Source: Chondrus crispus (Eukaryota; Rhodophyta; Florideophyceae; Gigartinales; Gigartinaceae). Taken from it: a stretch of DNA of 64,000 bases. The notes below the pieces were generated by a model. The model was not told the DNA's origin, ran no database searches, and saw nothing but the letters and a program-made list of their open reading frames with translations. Each line of letters begins with the position of its first letter. Position 1 is the stretch's first letter. The translations under genes and the position numbers were made by a program. This document shows, one piece after another, positions 1 to 8,862 of this stretch. The DNA lies in contig NW_005179209.1 in the NCBI RefSeq assembly GCF_000350225.1, forward strand, positions 1-64,000, written 5' to 3'.

Positions 1-220
1 CCCCGGTGTACACCTGTACAAAGTCGTGCCAAGCTATCAGAGGGTGCATTAAGGTCCAATATGCACTAACTAAAAGGGCACTAATTAAGAGACCCCCCCT
101 GCTATATAGAGAGAAGGTTAGAGACAACAGAGAGGTCAGAACTTCGAGAAAGGAACACATCTACGGCCCCCTGTACTACACTGTAGCACTGTAGCGGGAT
201 CAGTTCGTAAATGGCAACAT
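1..220. repeat. Dispersed flank repeat at left window edge
   Basis: This stretch recurs at 48642-48862, directly after the assembly gap, with one replaced block (about 115-160). Its end, containing ctgtagcactgtagcggg, also recurs at about 16538-16645. The first bases are the reverse complement of those just before the gap at about 48502. No coding sequence was recognised; the short open frame at 6-194 is not conserved in the other copy. Confidence 0.8.
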
Positions 221-286
221 GTCGTATCTTACACGTGTACATAGCCCCTCTACGGTATTTAACACCGTCGTCGCTCCTTCCCTCAG
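221..286. mobile_element. Left arm of MITE-like inverted-repeat element, split by DIRS
   Basis: The arm starts gtcgtatcttacacgtgtac and is the inverted complement of 5991-6060. An uninterrupted copy lies at 20487-20840, where ccctcag runs directly into taaacatg. Here those two words are separated by the DIRS element, so this is the left half of an occupied site. No transposase is encoded. Confidence 0.85.
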
Positions 287-764
287 AGAATAATGTTGAA
301 GAAACAAGAATACGCTTTATTACCTAAAGATCTCGGTCCAGAAAAATGCTTACCGTTCCTTGAATTCCAGAGGATTGCCCCTGTCTTTCGCTGTCCCCAA
401 TTAGTGTGGACATAAACGTTGATACAACGGCCAGAGCAGCGTAGTGGCGCGCGTTTCCATGCCACCCCGGGCCGCTATCCTTGCAATACTACCCGCTTCG
501 GCGGATGAGGACCACATTCGGCTTGATACGGGGCGCGCGTCCATGACTCACCTGAGTTCGAGTTCTGCTTTAGTAAGCTTCAAAGATGAGGGGGCATTTC
601 CAGGATGAGAGGGCTTGAGTAGCGACCGAGAGATCGCGTTATCTTACCCAGCGTGTGTCTGAAAAACATTCCCGAATGGTTAAGCCATACAATAAAGAGT
701 AGGGAGAGAACAAACCAGTGACGACTTGATGACTGAGCAGCGAAGCTGAGGGTGGGATGGTGGG
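287..764 (-). repeat. DIRS 3' tail with polyadenylation signal
   Basis: This 478-bp tail follows the inner 480-bp repeat and is found only here and at 48929-49406. It is absent from the joints of the tandem array. On the element strand it contains AATAAA (complement of 316-321) about 30 bp from the end, a likely poly(A) signal. The 18 terminal bases repeat the word preceding the inner repeat. Short open frames here resemble no known protein. Confidence 0.7.
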
Positions 765-1244
765 AGAAACAAGCGACGACTTGAGGAAGAAAGAAGAGTG
801 GTGAGAGAGAGTTTGACGTGCCTCTCTTATACAGCCCTGTTTTCGGACAGTGGCCGAATTTCCATTTCTGCCAAGTTCCATGACGCGAATGAAGAATCAT
901 TCGCAATCATTGCCAAGTTATAGTGGGGGTGCCAAACCATTGCGTGTGACTTGGTGATGATTCATTTTTGTGCCAAGTGTTGATTACGGGAACGAAGAAC
1001 AGCACCAAGTCATTCGTGACTTGGTGCTGATTTTTTGCTTTTGACAAGTTCTTCATTACGCGAACGAAGAATCATTCCAAATCATGGCGTGTGCCTTGGC
1101 GCTGACTTGTGGCCAAGTCATCCTGACTTGACTTTCTGCGGCTGAAATGGTCCACTTGATTTCCACTTCCTTCTGAGTTGTCGTGCGTTCCAACCGAAAA
1201 GCCCCCTTGTCCAAATTCACATTTCAATTGCCAATGAATGCACT
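765..1244 (-). repeat. DIRS 480-bp direct repeat, inner 3' copy
   Basis: This is nearly identical to 5294-5773 and to the four repeats of the array at 48929-63472. It starts agaaacaagcg and ends aatgcact on the plus strand. The last codons of the recombinase reading frame run into it. It contains several copies of short words such as cttggtg/ccaagtca, giving local inverted repeats. Confidence 0.9.
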
Positions 1245-4200
1245 GAATAATGTTGAAGAAACTCCATAGGGAGTAGTCGAGATTTCGGACAGGTGTCCGA
1301 AAAAGAAGACGGAATCCTCGCACGGCTGTACGCGAGCGTCGAGATAGGATTCTTCCATTGTGCGAGCGACACTCCAATCCCCCCACATGCGAATGCGGTA
1401 GGAAGGAACTCCTATTGCAGCGCATTCCGATGCGGCACCCATGCGAAGCGAGTGTGAGGACCACAGCACTTGCGGAGGGGGAGTGACGCCAGCGTGAGAC
1501 AAGCAAGCTTGGAGCCAACGTGAGATGCTTGCCGATGACGGTGTGAGCCGTTGGCCTGGGAGGGCCCAATAGTAGCGACTTGTGGAGCGGGTGTTTCGGC
1601 GGTACCGGTCGTACCGTAAGACCAAGTCGATGAGCGATGGCTTGTCAGGAGCTAGCCTAGTGTAGGATAGAGTATGTGCCACGCGAGATCGATTCTTCCG
1701 TAAAGCAATTGCCAAGTCAATTGATTGTTCCGAAACTTGAATGTTGTCCAAGCGAAGCGCAGCGCCAGCTTCGCCGCTTTCGAAGAAGACGTAGGAAACC
1801 AGAACAGCGGTAGCGTTGCGAATGAACTGACGGTTGAGAGCGGGAGCGGCCATTGCAGCGTTGAAGATTTTCTTGGCCACGGTGCTCGGGAGGGCCCGTC
1901 GTTCCTTGTGTGCGTCTGGGTCGTTTTCGGCGCGGCGATCCAGGTCAGATTGTTGGTAGGCGGCCAGCGCGAGTTGGATGAGTGGGGTGTATCCAACGGG
2001 CAATTTGACGCGTTTGTGGGCCGTTACCACTGCGGAGACGTAATTCTTGACTGATCCGCCAGCAATCGTGCCTGAGTCGAAGAGCCAACCGAGGTACCGG
2101 AGCAGAGATCCTTCATCCGCAGCCCATGGGTCGATCCTTTCCAACGTACAGAACGTAGTCCACTTCTGCCAGAATCGCTCATTGTTTTTCCAGGTGTTGG
2201 GCGCACGAGCGCGGTGAATCAGACCAGCGATAGTAGTTCCTCCGCCTGAGATTCCAACTCCGGCGGCGCGTAGAACTGAGCCCCGTAGCGCGGCGGCTAG
2301 CGGAAGCTGCTGCGTATCGTCCAGATGGCTATTTTCCACGGTGGGGCCGGCAGGTGCTGTGGGGCCCACAATGGGGGTAGATAGACGTCTGGCGCCTGAA
2401 ACAGCTGAAACGTTCCGATTTCCTTGAGGCGACGACACCACGACTGAGCGGGCCACCACGGGGTGACCAAAAGACCCTGTGCCGTTTCCTGGATGATCTT
2501 TTCCACGACGAGTGGGATGAGCTTGAGCGGGGGATTCCAGAAGTTGATCGTTTGTCCCCAGTGTTGCTGTAGCGCATCGATTCCTGAGGATCCCGGTGAG
2601 CGGTAGCGGCTGTTGAACCGGCGGCAGATCGTTGATTCTTGATCCGCGAACCGGTCGATTGTTGGATCCATCTCGCGTAAGAGCGCCCTGATTGTCCGGG
2701 TGTTGATCCTCCAGTCGTCCAGTGAACGCAAGCGAGAGAGGCGATCTGCGAAGCGGTTGACGGCAGAAGGGACGTATCGTGACTCGATTGAGATTCCCAG
2801 CTTGAGCAGTACCCTGTGTAGCGCCCGCAGTTCCTTCATTAGGGCTGGTGAGCGCGTGGTCATCGTGTTGAGTATGTGGACCACGGCCTGATTGTCCTCC
2901 CATACGCGGAGATGGGTCCCCTTGCGAAGGTCGTCTGCGAATGCCTTCAGATTGTCCGTTACTGCCCTCGGTTCCAGAAAGGTGATGGGCTTTGTCCGCA
3001 GATGCGGATCCCAGAGTCCTTTTGCTTCCCAGACCCCTGGTTTCCCCATCCTGAGGTCGTGTCCCAGTGTCCCTCCCATCCCAATTGAGGTTGATGCATC
3101 GGAGTGCATTGCCATTGAGGCCGTTTGGTGATGGAGAGGGCGCGTAGACGGTGATTTGACCAGTTCTTTCCAATGTATCAGATCCCGGATGGCTGCGTGC
3201 TTGAGCTTCACGCGCCGCTTCGTTGGTCCCCGTAGTGAGTCGTACAGAGACCTGGTGTAGAAGCGGGCGAGAGGCATGGCCAGAGAACATGAGATGGCTA
3301 CCCCGAGGAAGTGGCGTAACAACGATGTTTCCACCAACCGACGGTTCTGTCGGGCTTGTTGTAGCAGTTTCCGAGCGATAGCCTGAATCTTTTGAATCCG
3401 TTTGTCCGTGATCCCGAACACTTGAGCCTTGGTGTCTATCACAAAACCGAGGTGGTCCAATCGTTGCGACCCGTCCCAGCAGCCTTTGCCTGGCTTTCTG
3501 CGAAGACCGGTTTTCTGCAGCAGTTGGTCCAGGAGCCGCTGGGCTTTTCGGAGTTCGGAGTGACCTTGAACAGCTACCAGAAAATCGTCCATGTACGGGT
3601 GGATGCGAAGATTGAGCCGGTCCCTGATGTACTCGACGAAAGGTCGCATGAACTTGACGAAGTAGAACGGAGACAGCTTCCATCCAAACGGTAGGGCGAT
3701 ACAGCGAAAGTAACGTCCATCGATCCTGAAGAGGAACCAGTTGCGGATAGCCGGATATAGCTTGAAATGATGGTACCCCTTCTCTATGTCGAACGAGAGC
3801 AGGTGGTCGTTCGGCTTGATTTCCAGAGCGAAGGATTCCAGTGTTTCCATTTTGACGGGAACAGACCGAAAGAGATCTGACTGTCGCTTGAGGTTGACGA
3901 CCAATCGTCGCTTTTCCGTGCGCACGATGAAGGCGTTGGAGATAGGGAATCCTTGCTTGTTGAGGCGGTGAGCCTCCACCGGGGAGATTTCCTCGTAGAT
4001 GCGGCGGCGGGTGGCATCGGTGAGCTCGTTGCGTAGCCAGTCCAAATCTAGAGGTTCCACCGGGATCTCGGGGAGTACAAAGCGTGTGGCCAATTTGGCT
4101 GAGTTGACCGGCTTTTCGTACACCCCGAACTTGATGGCTCGGACTAGGAAGTCCGGAGCCCTGAGCCCTTCGGCCCAAAAACGTGCTTGGCGGTGTGGGT

Positions 4201-5219
4201 TTCGCCATAGCACTGAAGGGTCCGGTTTGCGGACCATTACTTGGAGCTAGACCCGGAAGAGCCTGAGCCTCCTGAATTGGGGTTCCGCGGCGGATACCGC
4301 TGCGCCCCCTTTCCTGAAATTCCCCTTGAGACACGTCCTGTAGCCTGTGTTCCTGAGTTGCGAGCAGCTTGTTTGTTGAATTCCTTGGCGTAGGCCTGGG
4401 AGCGGAGTTCGGAAAACTTCTCCTTGGTGTCCCTGTAGAGTTGGGACACGTAGGGCTGATCCTGTTCGCGTAGGTACTTCTGGAGAAGTACCGCCTCGGA
4501 CTTGCCTGATTCCACCGAGTCTGAGAAGAAGTCGACTCGCTCCTGCACTCGTTCGTACGAGGCTTGGAGGTAGTGGTGCAGGACTGAAAAGGCCTCAGTA
4601 GCGGCTTGAGTGTTTCCAGTGGACAGGGCCTCCGCCACTTTGTGAGATGCGGCGAGGGCAGTTTCCGTGTTGTAACCGACGTTCCAGAGTACCTCAGCTT
4701 CCCAACCGTCCGTTGTGTCCGATTCCTTGATGCGCTCGAACAGCTTCTCGTTCTCCGGGATGAAGCGTTTGGCGGGGAATGGGGCCTGGGTAGCGGGTTT
4801 CTGAAAGAGGTTGAGTTTCCCAGTTTCCCCGTACTGTTGGCGGGTAGCGACGGTGTCAGCGATTCCTTGAGCAGTCGGAGCTGGAAGTGTGAACTGAAGT
4901 CCCCTGTCGGCGTAGACGGCGTGAGCAGAAGAGAGCTGCCGTGGGGCAGGGCCCGCGTGGGGGGTCCTGGCACCCGGTTCCTCGGCGGCTTGTTGAGCCG
5001 GCGGAGCGGCTGGATCCTCAGCGGTAGCGGCGATAGGAGCCGTACCAGCGGGGCGGTTCTGGAGCAGCGAGAGAATCTGGGCGACCTGCGTTTCCAGGGA
5101 GTTGACCTTGTTGACGAGAGCGGCAGACGGAGGGCGACTGGTAGAAGGCTGGTTTTCCAAAGTGGGCACTGGACCAGAGATGCCTGCAGATCCGGACGAA
5201 GATTGAACTTCTTCAGCAT
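1224..5219 (-). CDS. Long overlapping ORF ending in DIRS tyrosine recombinase, copy 1
   Basis: The frame has an ATG at 5219, only 7 bases after the gag ATG, and stays open for 1,331 codons. The last roughly 330 residues are a tyrosine recombinase: an Arg in LRLDNI, the H-x-x-R box HSLR (residues 1256-1259) and the nucleophile Tyr at about 1292 in EESYLD. This enzyme class cuts and rejoins DNA through a 3'-phosphotyrosine and replaces integrase in DIRS elements. The upstream 1,000 codons overlap gag and RT in another frame, are rich in Ser, Arg and Pro, and match nothing I know. No ATG lies close to the recombinase domain, so it is made either from this ORF or by recoding. The domain call is firm; translation of the N-terminal part is unproven. 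Confidence 0.75.
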   Translation of the reverse strand: MLKKFNLRPDLQASLVQCPLWKTSLLPVALRLPLSSTRSTPWKRRSPRFSRCSRTAPLVRLLSPLPLRIQPLRRLNKPPRNRVPGPPTRALPHGSSLLLTPSTPTGDFSSHFQLRLLKESLTPSLPANSTGKLGNSTSFRNPLPRPHSPPNASSRRTRSCSSASRNRTQRTVGKLRYSGTSVTTRKLPSPHLTKWRRPCPLETLKPLLRPFQSCTTTSKPRTNECRSESTSSQTRWNQASPRRYFSRSTYANRISPTCPNSTGTPRRSFPNSAPRPTPRNSTNKLLATQEHRLQDVSQGEFQERGRSGIRRGTPIQEAQALPGLAPSNGPQTGPFSAMAKPTPPSTFLGRRAQGSGLPSPSHQVRGVRKAGQLSQIGHTLCTPRDPGGTSRFGLATQRAHRCHPPPHLRGNLPGGGSPPQQARIPYLQRLHRAHGKATIGRQPQATVRSLSVCSRQNGNTGILRSGNQAERPPALVRHREGVPSFQAISGYPQLVPLQDRWTLLSLYRPTVWMEAVSVLLRQVHATFRRVHQGPAQSSHPPVHGRFSGSCSRSLRTPKSPAAPGPTAAENRSSQKARQRLLGRVATIGPPRFCDRHQGSSVRDHGQTDSKDSGYRSETATTSPTEPSVGGNIVVTPLPRGSHLMFSGHASRPLLHQVSVRLTTGTNEAAREAQARSHPGSDTLERTGQITVYAPSPSPNGLNGNALRCINLNWDGRDTGTRPQDGETRGLGSKRTLGSASADKAHHLSGTEGSNGQSEGIRRRPSQGDPSPRMGGQSGRGPHTQHDDHALTSPNEGTAGATQGTAQAGNLNRVTIRPFCRQPLRRSPLSLAFTGRLEDQHPDNQGALTRDGSNNRPVRGSRINDLPPVQQPLPLTGILRNRCATATLGTNDQLLESPAQAHPTRRGKDHPGNGTGSFGHPVVARSVVVSSPQGNRNVSAVSGARRLSTPIVGPTAPAGPTVENSHLDDTQQLPLAAALRGSVLRAAGVGISGGGTTIAGLIHRARAPNTWKNNERFWQKWTTFCTLERIDPWAADEGSLLRYLGWLFDSGTIAGGSVKNYVSAVVTAHKRVKLPVGYTPLIQLALAAYQQSDLDRRAENDPDAHKERRALPSTVAKKIFNAAMAAPALNRQFIRNATAVLVSYVFFESGEAGAALRLDNIQVSEQSIDLAIALRKNRSRVAHTLSYTRLAPDKPSLIDLVLRYDRYRRNTRSTSRYYWALPGQRLTPSSASISRWLQACLSHAGVTPPPQVLWSSHSLRMGAASECAAIGVPSYRIRMWGDWSVARTMEESYLDARVQPCEDSVFFFGHLSEISTTPYGVSSTLFSAFIGN
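2297..4237 (-). CDS. DIRS reverse transcriptase / RNase H, copy 1
   Basis: The product is 646 residues and copies the element RNA into DNA. The palm shows FDIEKGYHH (first Asp at residue 150), LPFGWKLSP and the catalytic YMDD at 215-218. A DIRS-type RNase H follows, with HSDAS and WEDNQAVV as its acidic motifs. The ATG shares one base with the gag stop (TAATG), suggesting termination-reinitiation. The 3' end overlaps the recombinase frame. The frame is intact, as in the three array copies. Confidence 0.92.
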   Translation of the reverse strand: MVRKPDPSVLWRNPHRQARFWAEGLRAPDFLVRAIKFGVYEKPVNSAKLATRFVLPEIPVEPLDLDWLRNELTDATRRRIYEEISPVEAHRLNKQGFPISNAFIVRTEKRRLVVNLKRQSDLFRSVPVKMETLESFALEIKPNDHLLSFDIEKGYHHFKLYPAIRNWFLFRIDGRYFRCIALPFGWKLSPFYFVKFMRPFVEYIRDRLNLRIHPYMDDFLVAVQGHSELRKAQRLLDQLLQKTGLRRKPGKGCWDGSQRLDHLGFVIDTKAQVFGITDKRIQKIQAIARKLLQQARQNRRLVETSLLRHFLGVAISCSLAMPLARFYTRSLYDSLRGPTKRRVKLKHAAIRDLIHWKELVKSPSTRPLHHQTASMAMHSDASTSIGMGGTLGHDLRMGKPGVWEAKGLWDPHLRTKPITFLEPRAVTDNLKAFADDLRKGTHLRVWEDNQAVVHILNTMTTRSPALMKELRALHRVLLKLGISIESRYVPSAVNRFADRLSRLRSLDDWRINTRTIRALLREMDPTIDRFADQESTICRRFNSRYRSPGSSGIDALQQHWGQTINFWNPPLKLIPLVVEKIIQETAQGLLVTPWWPAQSWCRRLKEIGTFQLFQAPDVYLPPLWAPQHLPAPPWKIAIWTIRSSFR

Positions 5220-5226
5220 TAGGCAT
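4237..5226 (-). CDS. DIRS Gag-like protein, copy 1
   Basis: ORF1 of the element encodes 329 residues, presumed to be the structural or RNA-binding protein by position. It begins MPNAEEVQSSSG. A Ser/Pro-rich leader is followed by a leucine-heptad stretch (VNSLETQVAQILSLL) likely to form a coiled coil, a Pro/Ala linker, a helical domain and a Gly/Ser-rich end. No zinc knuckle is visible. The frame is open up to 5301, but the first ATG is at 5226 and is preferred. Several differences from the array copies are silent in this frame but change the overlapping long frame, which supports this as the coding frame. Confidence 0.8.
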   Translation of the reverse strand: MPNAEEVQSSSGSAGISGPVPTLENQPSTSRPPSAALVNKVNSLETQVAQILSLLQNRPAGTAPIAATAEDPAAPPAQQAAEEPGARTPHAGPAPRQLSSAHAVYADRGLQFTLPAPTAQGIADTVATRQQYGETGKLNLFQKPATQAPFPAKRFIPENEKLFERIKESDTTDGWEAEVLWNVGYNTETALAASHKVAEALSTGNTQAATEAFSVLHHYLQASYERVQERVDFFSDSVESGKSEAVLLQKYLREQDQPYVSQLYRDTKEKFSELRSQAYAKEFNKQAARNSGTQATGRVSRGISGKGAQRYPPRNPNSGGSGSSGSSSK

Positions 5227-5293
5227 AATGCGCGATTTTGTTGAGGGCCGGCCGTGACGATGATCCGTCTGGAGCTTGTTGAGTTGTGTAACT

Positions 5294-5773
5294 AGAAACA
5301 AGCGACGACTTGAGGAAGAAAGAAGAGTGGTGAGAGAGAGTTTGACGTGCCTCTCTTATACAGCCCTGTTTTCGGACAGTGGCCGAATTTCCATTTCTGC
5401 CAAGTTCCATGACGCGAATGAAGAATCATTCGCAATCATTGCCAAGTTATAGTGGGGGTGCCAAACCATTGCGTGTGACTTGGTGATGATTCATTTTTGT
5501 GCCAAGTGTTGATTACGGGAACGAAGAACAGCACCAAGTCATTCGTGACTTGGTGCTGATTTTTTGCTTTTGACAAGTTCTTCATTACGCGAACGAAGAA
5601 TCATTCCAAATCATGGCGTGTGCCTTGGCGCTGACTTGTGGCCAAGTCATCCTGACTTGACTTTCTGCGGCTGAAATGGTCCACTTGATTTCCACTTCCT
5701 TCTGAGTTGTCGTGCGTTCCAACCGAAAAGCCCCCTTGTCCAAATTCACATTTCAATTGCCAATGAATGCACT
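5294..5773 (-). repeat. DIRS 480-bp direct repeat, 5' copy
   Basis: This is the terminal repeat at the 5' end of element copy 1. The gag leader starts at its inner edge, so it is the probable promoter region. The outer end joins MITE sequence (aaacatgactaagg), matching the empty site at about 20554. Confidence 0.9.
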
Positions 5774-6060
5774 AAACATGACTAAGGTCTTGAGTCTCCC
5801 TACAGTAAATGCAACATGTCAGCGAACGGTGCGCATACCTCGTCACGATTTGTTTTCCTCGTCTCGGCCCTGCTTCCGCCACACATGCCGCGTGCCCGCC
5901 GCTTCTCCCCGCCCCGCGCATGCTGAAGGGCCAACCCTCCGCCCTGCCCTTCCACGCCGCCTGTAGGAGAGACTCAAGACCTTAGTCCTGTTTACTGAGG
6001 GAAGGAGCGACGACGGTGTTAAATACCGTGGAGGGGCTATGTACACGTGTAAGATACGAC
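5774..6060. mobile_element. Right part of split MITE-like element
   Basis: This holds the centre and right arm of the element whose left arm is 221-286. Inverted arms include ggtcttgagtctccctacag against its complement near 5961, and the outer 70 bp end in aagatacgac. The centre (about 5810-5960) is GC-rich without recognisable coding. It is near-identical to 20554-20840. Confidence 0.85.
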
Positions 6061-6425
6061 ACCGCCCTGTGGGACGTCCCGCTCCCCTCGGCCCCCGTCT
6101 TCCGCTGCTCCGCCGTCCGTCTGTCCGCGAGCTGGCTGCTCTCCGCGACCCACTGCCGCCCGGCCCCGGCCCGCTGGGCCGCCGTCCTGTCCGGCCCAAA
6201 CGCCACCCACGTCCGCGCGCCACCGTCGCCGCCCTCCACCTCCGCCCGGCCGCCGACCTCGCCCTGCCGCCGTCGCCGCACCGCCCGCAGCACTACGCTG
6301 ACGTGCCCGTCGCGTCGGGCGCCGCCAGGGAGACAGCGTATACTGTTGTCGACGTGGGCGCTGTCGCTGTGGTTGTCGTTGCCCAGGGCGCGTTTTTCGG
6401 GTGGTGGCGCTGGCGGAGGATGTGA
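6039..6425 (+). CDS. Hypothetical Arg/Pro-rich protein with C-terminal membrane segment
   Basis: I do not recognise this 128-residue frame. It has an Arg/Pro/Leu-rich body and a hydrophobic stretch (VVDVGAVAVVVVAQGAFF) before a basic end (WWRWRRM), which looks like one transmembrane helix. The first codons come from the MITE right arm, so a true N-terminus may have been lost. The U2 copy (20819-21205) differs at two bases in the body, 6347 and 6380, and both are GTT/GTC changes silent in this frame but not in the neighbouring plus frame. That supports it weakly. A possible poly(A) signal AATAAA lies at 7155-7160. Confidence 0.3.
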   Translation: MYTCKIRHRPVGRPAPLGPRLPLLRRPSVRELAALRDPLPPGPGPLGRRPVRPKRHPRPRATVAALHLRPAADLALPPSPHRPQHYADVPVASGAARETAYTVVDVGAVAVVVVAQGAFFGWWRWRRM

Positions 6426-7537
6426 AAAAGGGGAGCGCGCTTGAGGGAAAGTGTGCATGGGTATGGAGCGGGGAACCGTGATGGGGGGTTTACGGTGGCG
6501 TGACATACTGTACGTGCTGCGGCGTTTGCTTTCCGAGGTCATCAACATGCGGCCTGTCTCGAGATCTCGCACCACACGAGCTAGCTCGTCGCCCAGCCGG
6601 GGATGTCGCATTAGCGTCTGGTGCAGTGAGAGCCCGCATGGGGAGAGGAACCGTCAGTGTGAAACGCATTCATTGTGGGTGTGGGGGGCGGGGGAGGGGG
6701 GGGCAGGCAGAGGTTGAAGATGCGCACAGTTGCGAGGCAACCCCGCTCCCGATCGAGAGAGACACACACGCACACACACACCCCTGCTTTTAAGGGGCGC
6801 GGCGCATTTGTTTTTTGTACAGCATAGAAATTTGCTTTGGCGGGCGGCAGGGCCGCCCGCGCTTGCCATTTAGGACGACGCCGTGCGCGCGCTCGCTGCC
6901 GTGGTGCGAAATGTGCCCGTTTTTTTTCTTTTTTTTGCCGTCGGGGACGGATGCCCGCCGGGCGCGTCATGGACTTGCGCGGCTGCAGGCGGTGATCTTG
7001 CAATCACAGAGGGGTAATGGAAAGCGTGTAAGTCGCTCAGCCGGTGTCCTTCTCTGCTCTCCGCAAAGCATGGCACCTTGCACGTGTTGAGAATAGCGAC
7101 CTTCCCCTACTTGGATCGGGTTGCGTGGGATGCTTCACCGGCTCGGAGTTGATGAATAAAGTTGTGTAAGACGGACGGAGTCGTGCGTAGCCATTTGCCC
7201 GTTTGAGGGAGAGAGTCGGCGCCCTTGCCGCCTCCTATCCTCGTTTAGAATTGAGTTATCGCCTAACACGCACATGATGAATACGGTAGGACAGTCCAGA
7301 CCGCTCGGAATCGTCGTCGGAATCGTCGGTACACCTCACCATTACTACGCTAACCTTCCAGGAAGGGGGGAAAGGTTCCGGACATATGTCAAGAAAACTG
7401 AAAAAAGCATATGCACATAGTTAGACTGTCGCCATGTTTTTGATATTGCCTGGGCGACCACCTGCATCACCACAATCCCTTACAACCTTATTCGGTGACC
7501 GTCAGTACTGTTTCCCTTGATTCAGCAGAACTGGCGG
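6426..7537. other. Non-coding GC-rich block with simple repeats
   Basis: No convincing gene. The block has a G-run (about 6679-6705), a CA microsatellite (6765-6783) and a T-run (6921-6937). Several 70-130-codon frames exist on both strands, but none keeps the same length in the U2 copy except by simple-repeat context. The block is duplicated at 21206-22320. Confidence 0.6.
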
Positions 7538-8862
7538 CTAAAAAAAACAGACAACTTTGACAGATATATTGATGTATTTTAGCGAAGCATGAGAATGCCG
7601 TGGAAATTGTTGAACGAACGACGGGGGGGGAAGAGCACTACAGTACTGTAGCACCTGCTGCTGCTCCGTTTTCCTCAGGCGCTTATCTTGTTCCCCCACC
7701 TTTTCCCCTTTTGCCTCTCCCCTTTTCCGGCATTCGCATTTTAACGTTACTCTCCCGTCAGGACGTTTCTTCGGTTTACACTTCGCGACACCCACTATAA
7801 CCCGCCGTCTTCTCTGACGATCAGTACCATCCAGGTGTGAATCATCTTTCACAGCTGTTAGTGGTACCTCCACTTCTACCATGTTGTTCATCATTAGCTC
7901 CACCTTCCTACCGGTTAAAACGGCCCTCGCCAACTTTCCAATTTTCAAATTGCATTCGATCCTGTACTTCGATTTTCGATATACTGCTCTTCCGGGTGAC
8001 GGACGTACCCTGAAAGTCCCAACAACCTTGGCCCCAACTCGCGACACCACTTCGAGAACTCCGAAAATGGGACGCCGTTTGTTTAGTAGAAGACCTCCGG
8101 TTTGTCGTACCCTGCTTTCCACGTATGTCATAGGGGACGTCAATTCCTCTGCCGTCCCGGATGTCAAGTCATCTCCTATTCCAGTCAGCCCCTCCATATA
8201 CATACGGAGACCGGATATTATCACCTGCGGCTGCATCGCACTTGCCCTCACACCATCCACTGTACTCGTATTGCACTCCTCTCCGGTGCAATCGGAAGTC
8301 GAAGCTTCTTTAACAGTCGCCTGTCGCTCAACAACAGGCTTACTACCCGATTTATAGCAGTCTCCCGAGCTATCACATTCAGGGCTTGGCTTCGCGGTGT
8401 GAACAGATATCCCACCACCTGCTGACTGTCTTTTCTTGCTCGGGCTCGGACTAGACGATGGCGAAATACGGGGACTCAGAGATGAACTTGTGGTGGGTGT
8501 CATTGAGGGACTTCTCGAAGGGCGTCGTGAATTAGAGGGAGTAGGTGTTACTGAAACTCGGGGGGACATTGAGGGCGATTTCGACGGATTCGGAGTCATG
8601 GATAATGACGGCGTCGGCGTGAGGGATGGAGTTTCTTGTCGTGGCGATTTCGAAGGGCTCGTACTCGGACGATTCGAGTTGGACTGTGACGCCGAAGCAG
8701 ATGGTAGTACAGAAGGCAAGCTAGAGGGGGATGGTGTTGTTGAAGATGTTTTAGATGGGGAAGGAGTCGGTGGCTCCTTGGACGGTGTGGGGGTCGGTGT
8801 GGGGGTCGGTGATATCTTGGGAGCGCTCCTCGCAATTTTTGTTTCTTTCTGCACTCTCTCAG
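7538..8862 (-). pseudogene. C-terminal part of split secreted Pro/Ser-rich protein gene (U1 paralogue)
   Basis: This is the 3' part of a gene cut by Copia-1; the 5' part is 13704-14142. It encodes a Pro/Thr/Ser linker with PTPTPSKEPP-type repeats, a long Ser/Pro tract, a Cys-containing stretch and a basic C-terminal domain. It matches the intact paralogue at 22463-24250 from residue 152 on. Linker repeats are fewer than in U2. A block of about 35 residues (near 7990-8110) and the basic tail differ strongly from U2 while the rest is nearly the same. The final roughly 60 residues are read in a different frame from U2 because of a small indel. Function unknown. Confidence 0.8.
8858..8862. repeat. 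Target-site duplication of Copia-1 (left)
   Basis: CTCAG here is repeated at 13699-13703 on the other side of the element. The U2 paralogue has a single CTCAG at this point, which proves the insertion site. Confidence 0.9.

Larger units (their letters stand above)
287..5773 (-). mobile_element. DIRS-like tyrosine-recombinase retrotransposon, copy 1
   Basis: The element reads on the minus strand: 480-bp repeat (5773-5294), gag, RT/RNase H, tyrosine recombinase, second 480-bp repeat (1244-765), then a 478-bp tail (764-287). Comparison with the empty MITE at 20487-20840 shows insertion with no target-site duplication, as expected for recombinase-mobilised DIRS/PAT-type elements, which lack an integrase. 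Element edges are uncertain by one or two bases. An 18-bp word starting gaataatgttgaag occurs both at the 3' end (288-305) and just before the inner repeat (1245-1262), resembling the split direct repeats of PAT-like elements. All three reading frames are open, so the copy may be competent. Confidence 0.85.

Noticed and set aside
5982-6611. 209-codon minus-strand frame in the GC-rich block
   Set aside because: The U2 copy has a stop inside it, and differences change amino acids; it looks like a GC-rich shadow.
6815-7090. Plus-strand frame of 91 codons
   Set aside because: Spans T- and G-runs and shows no domain; conserved only because the segment is duplicated.
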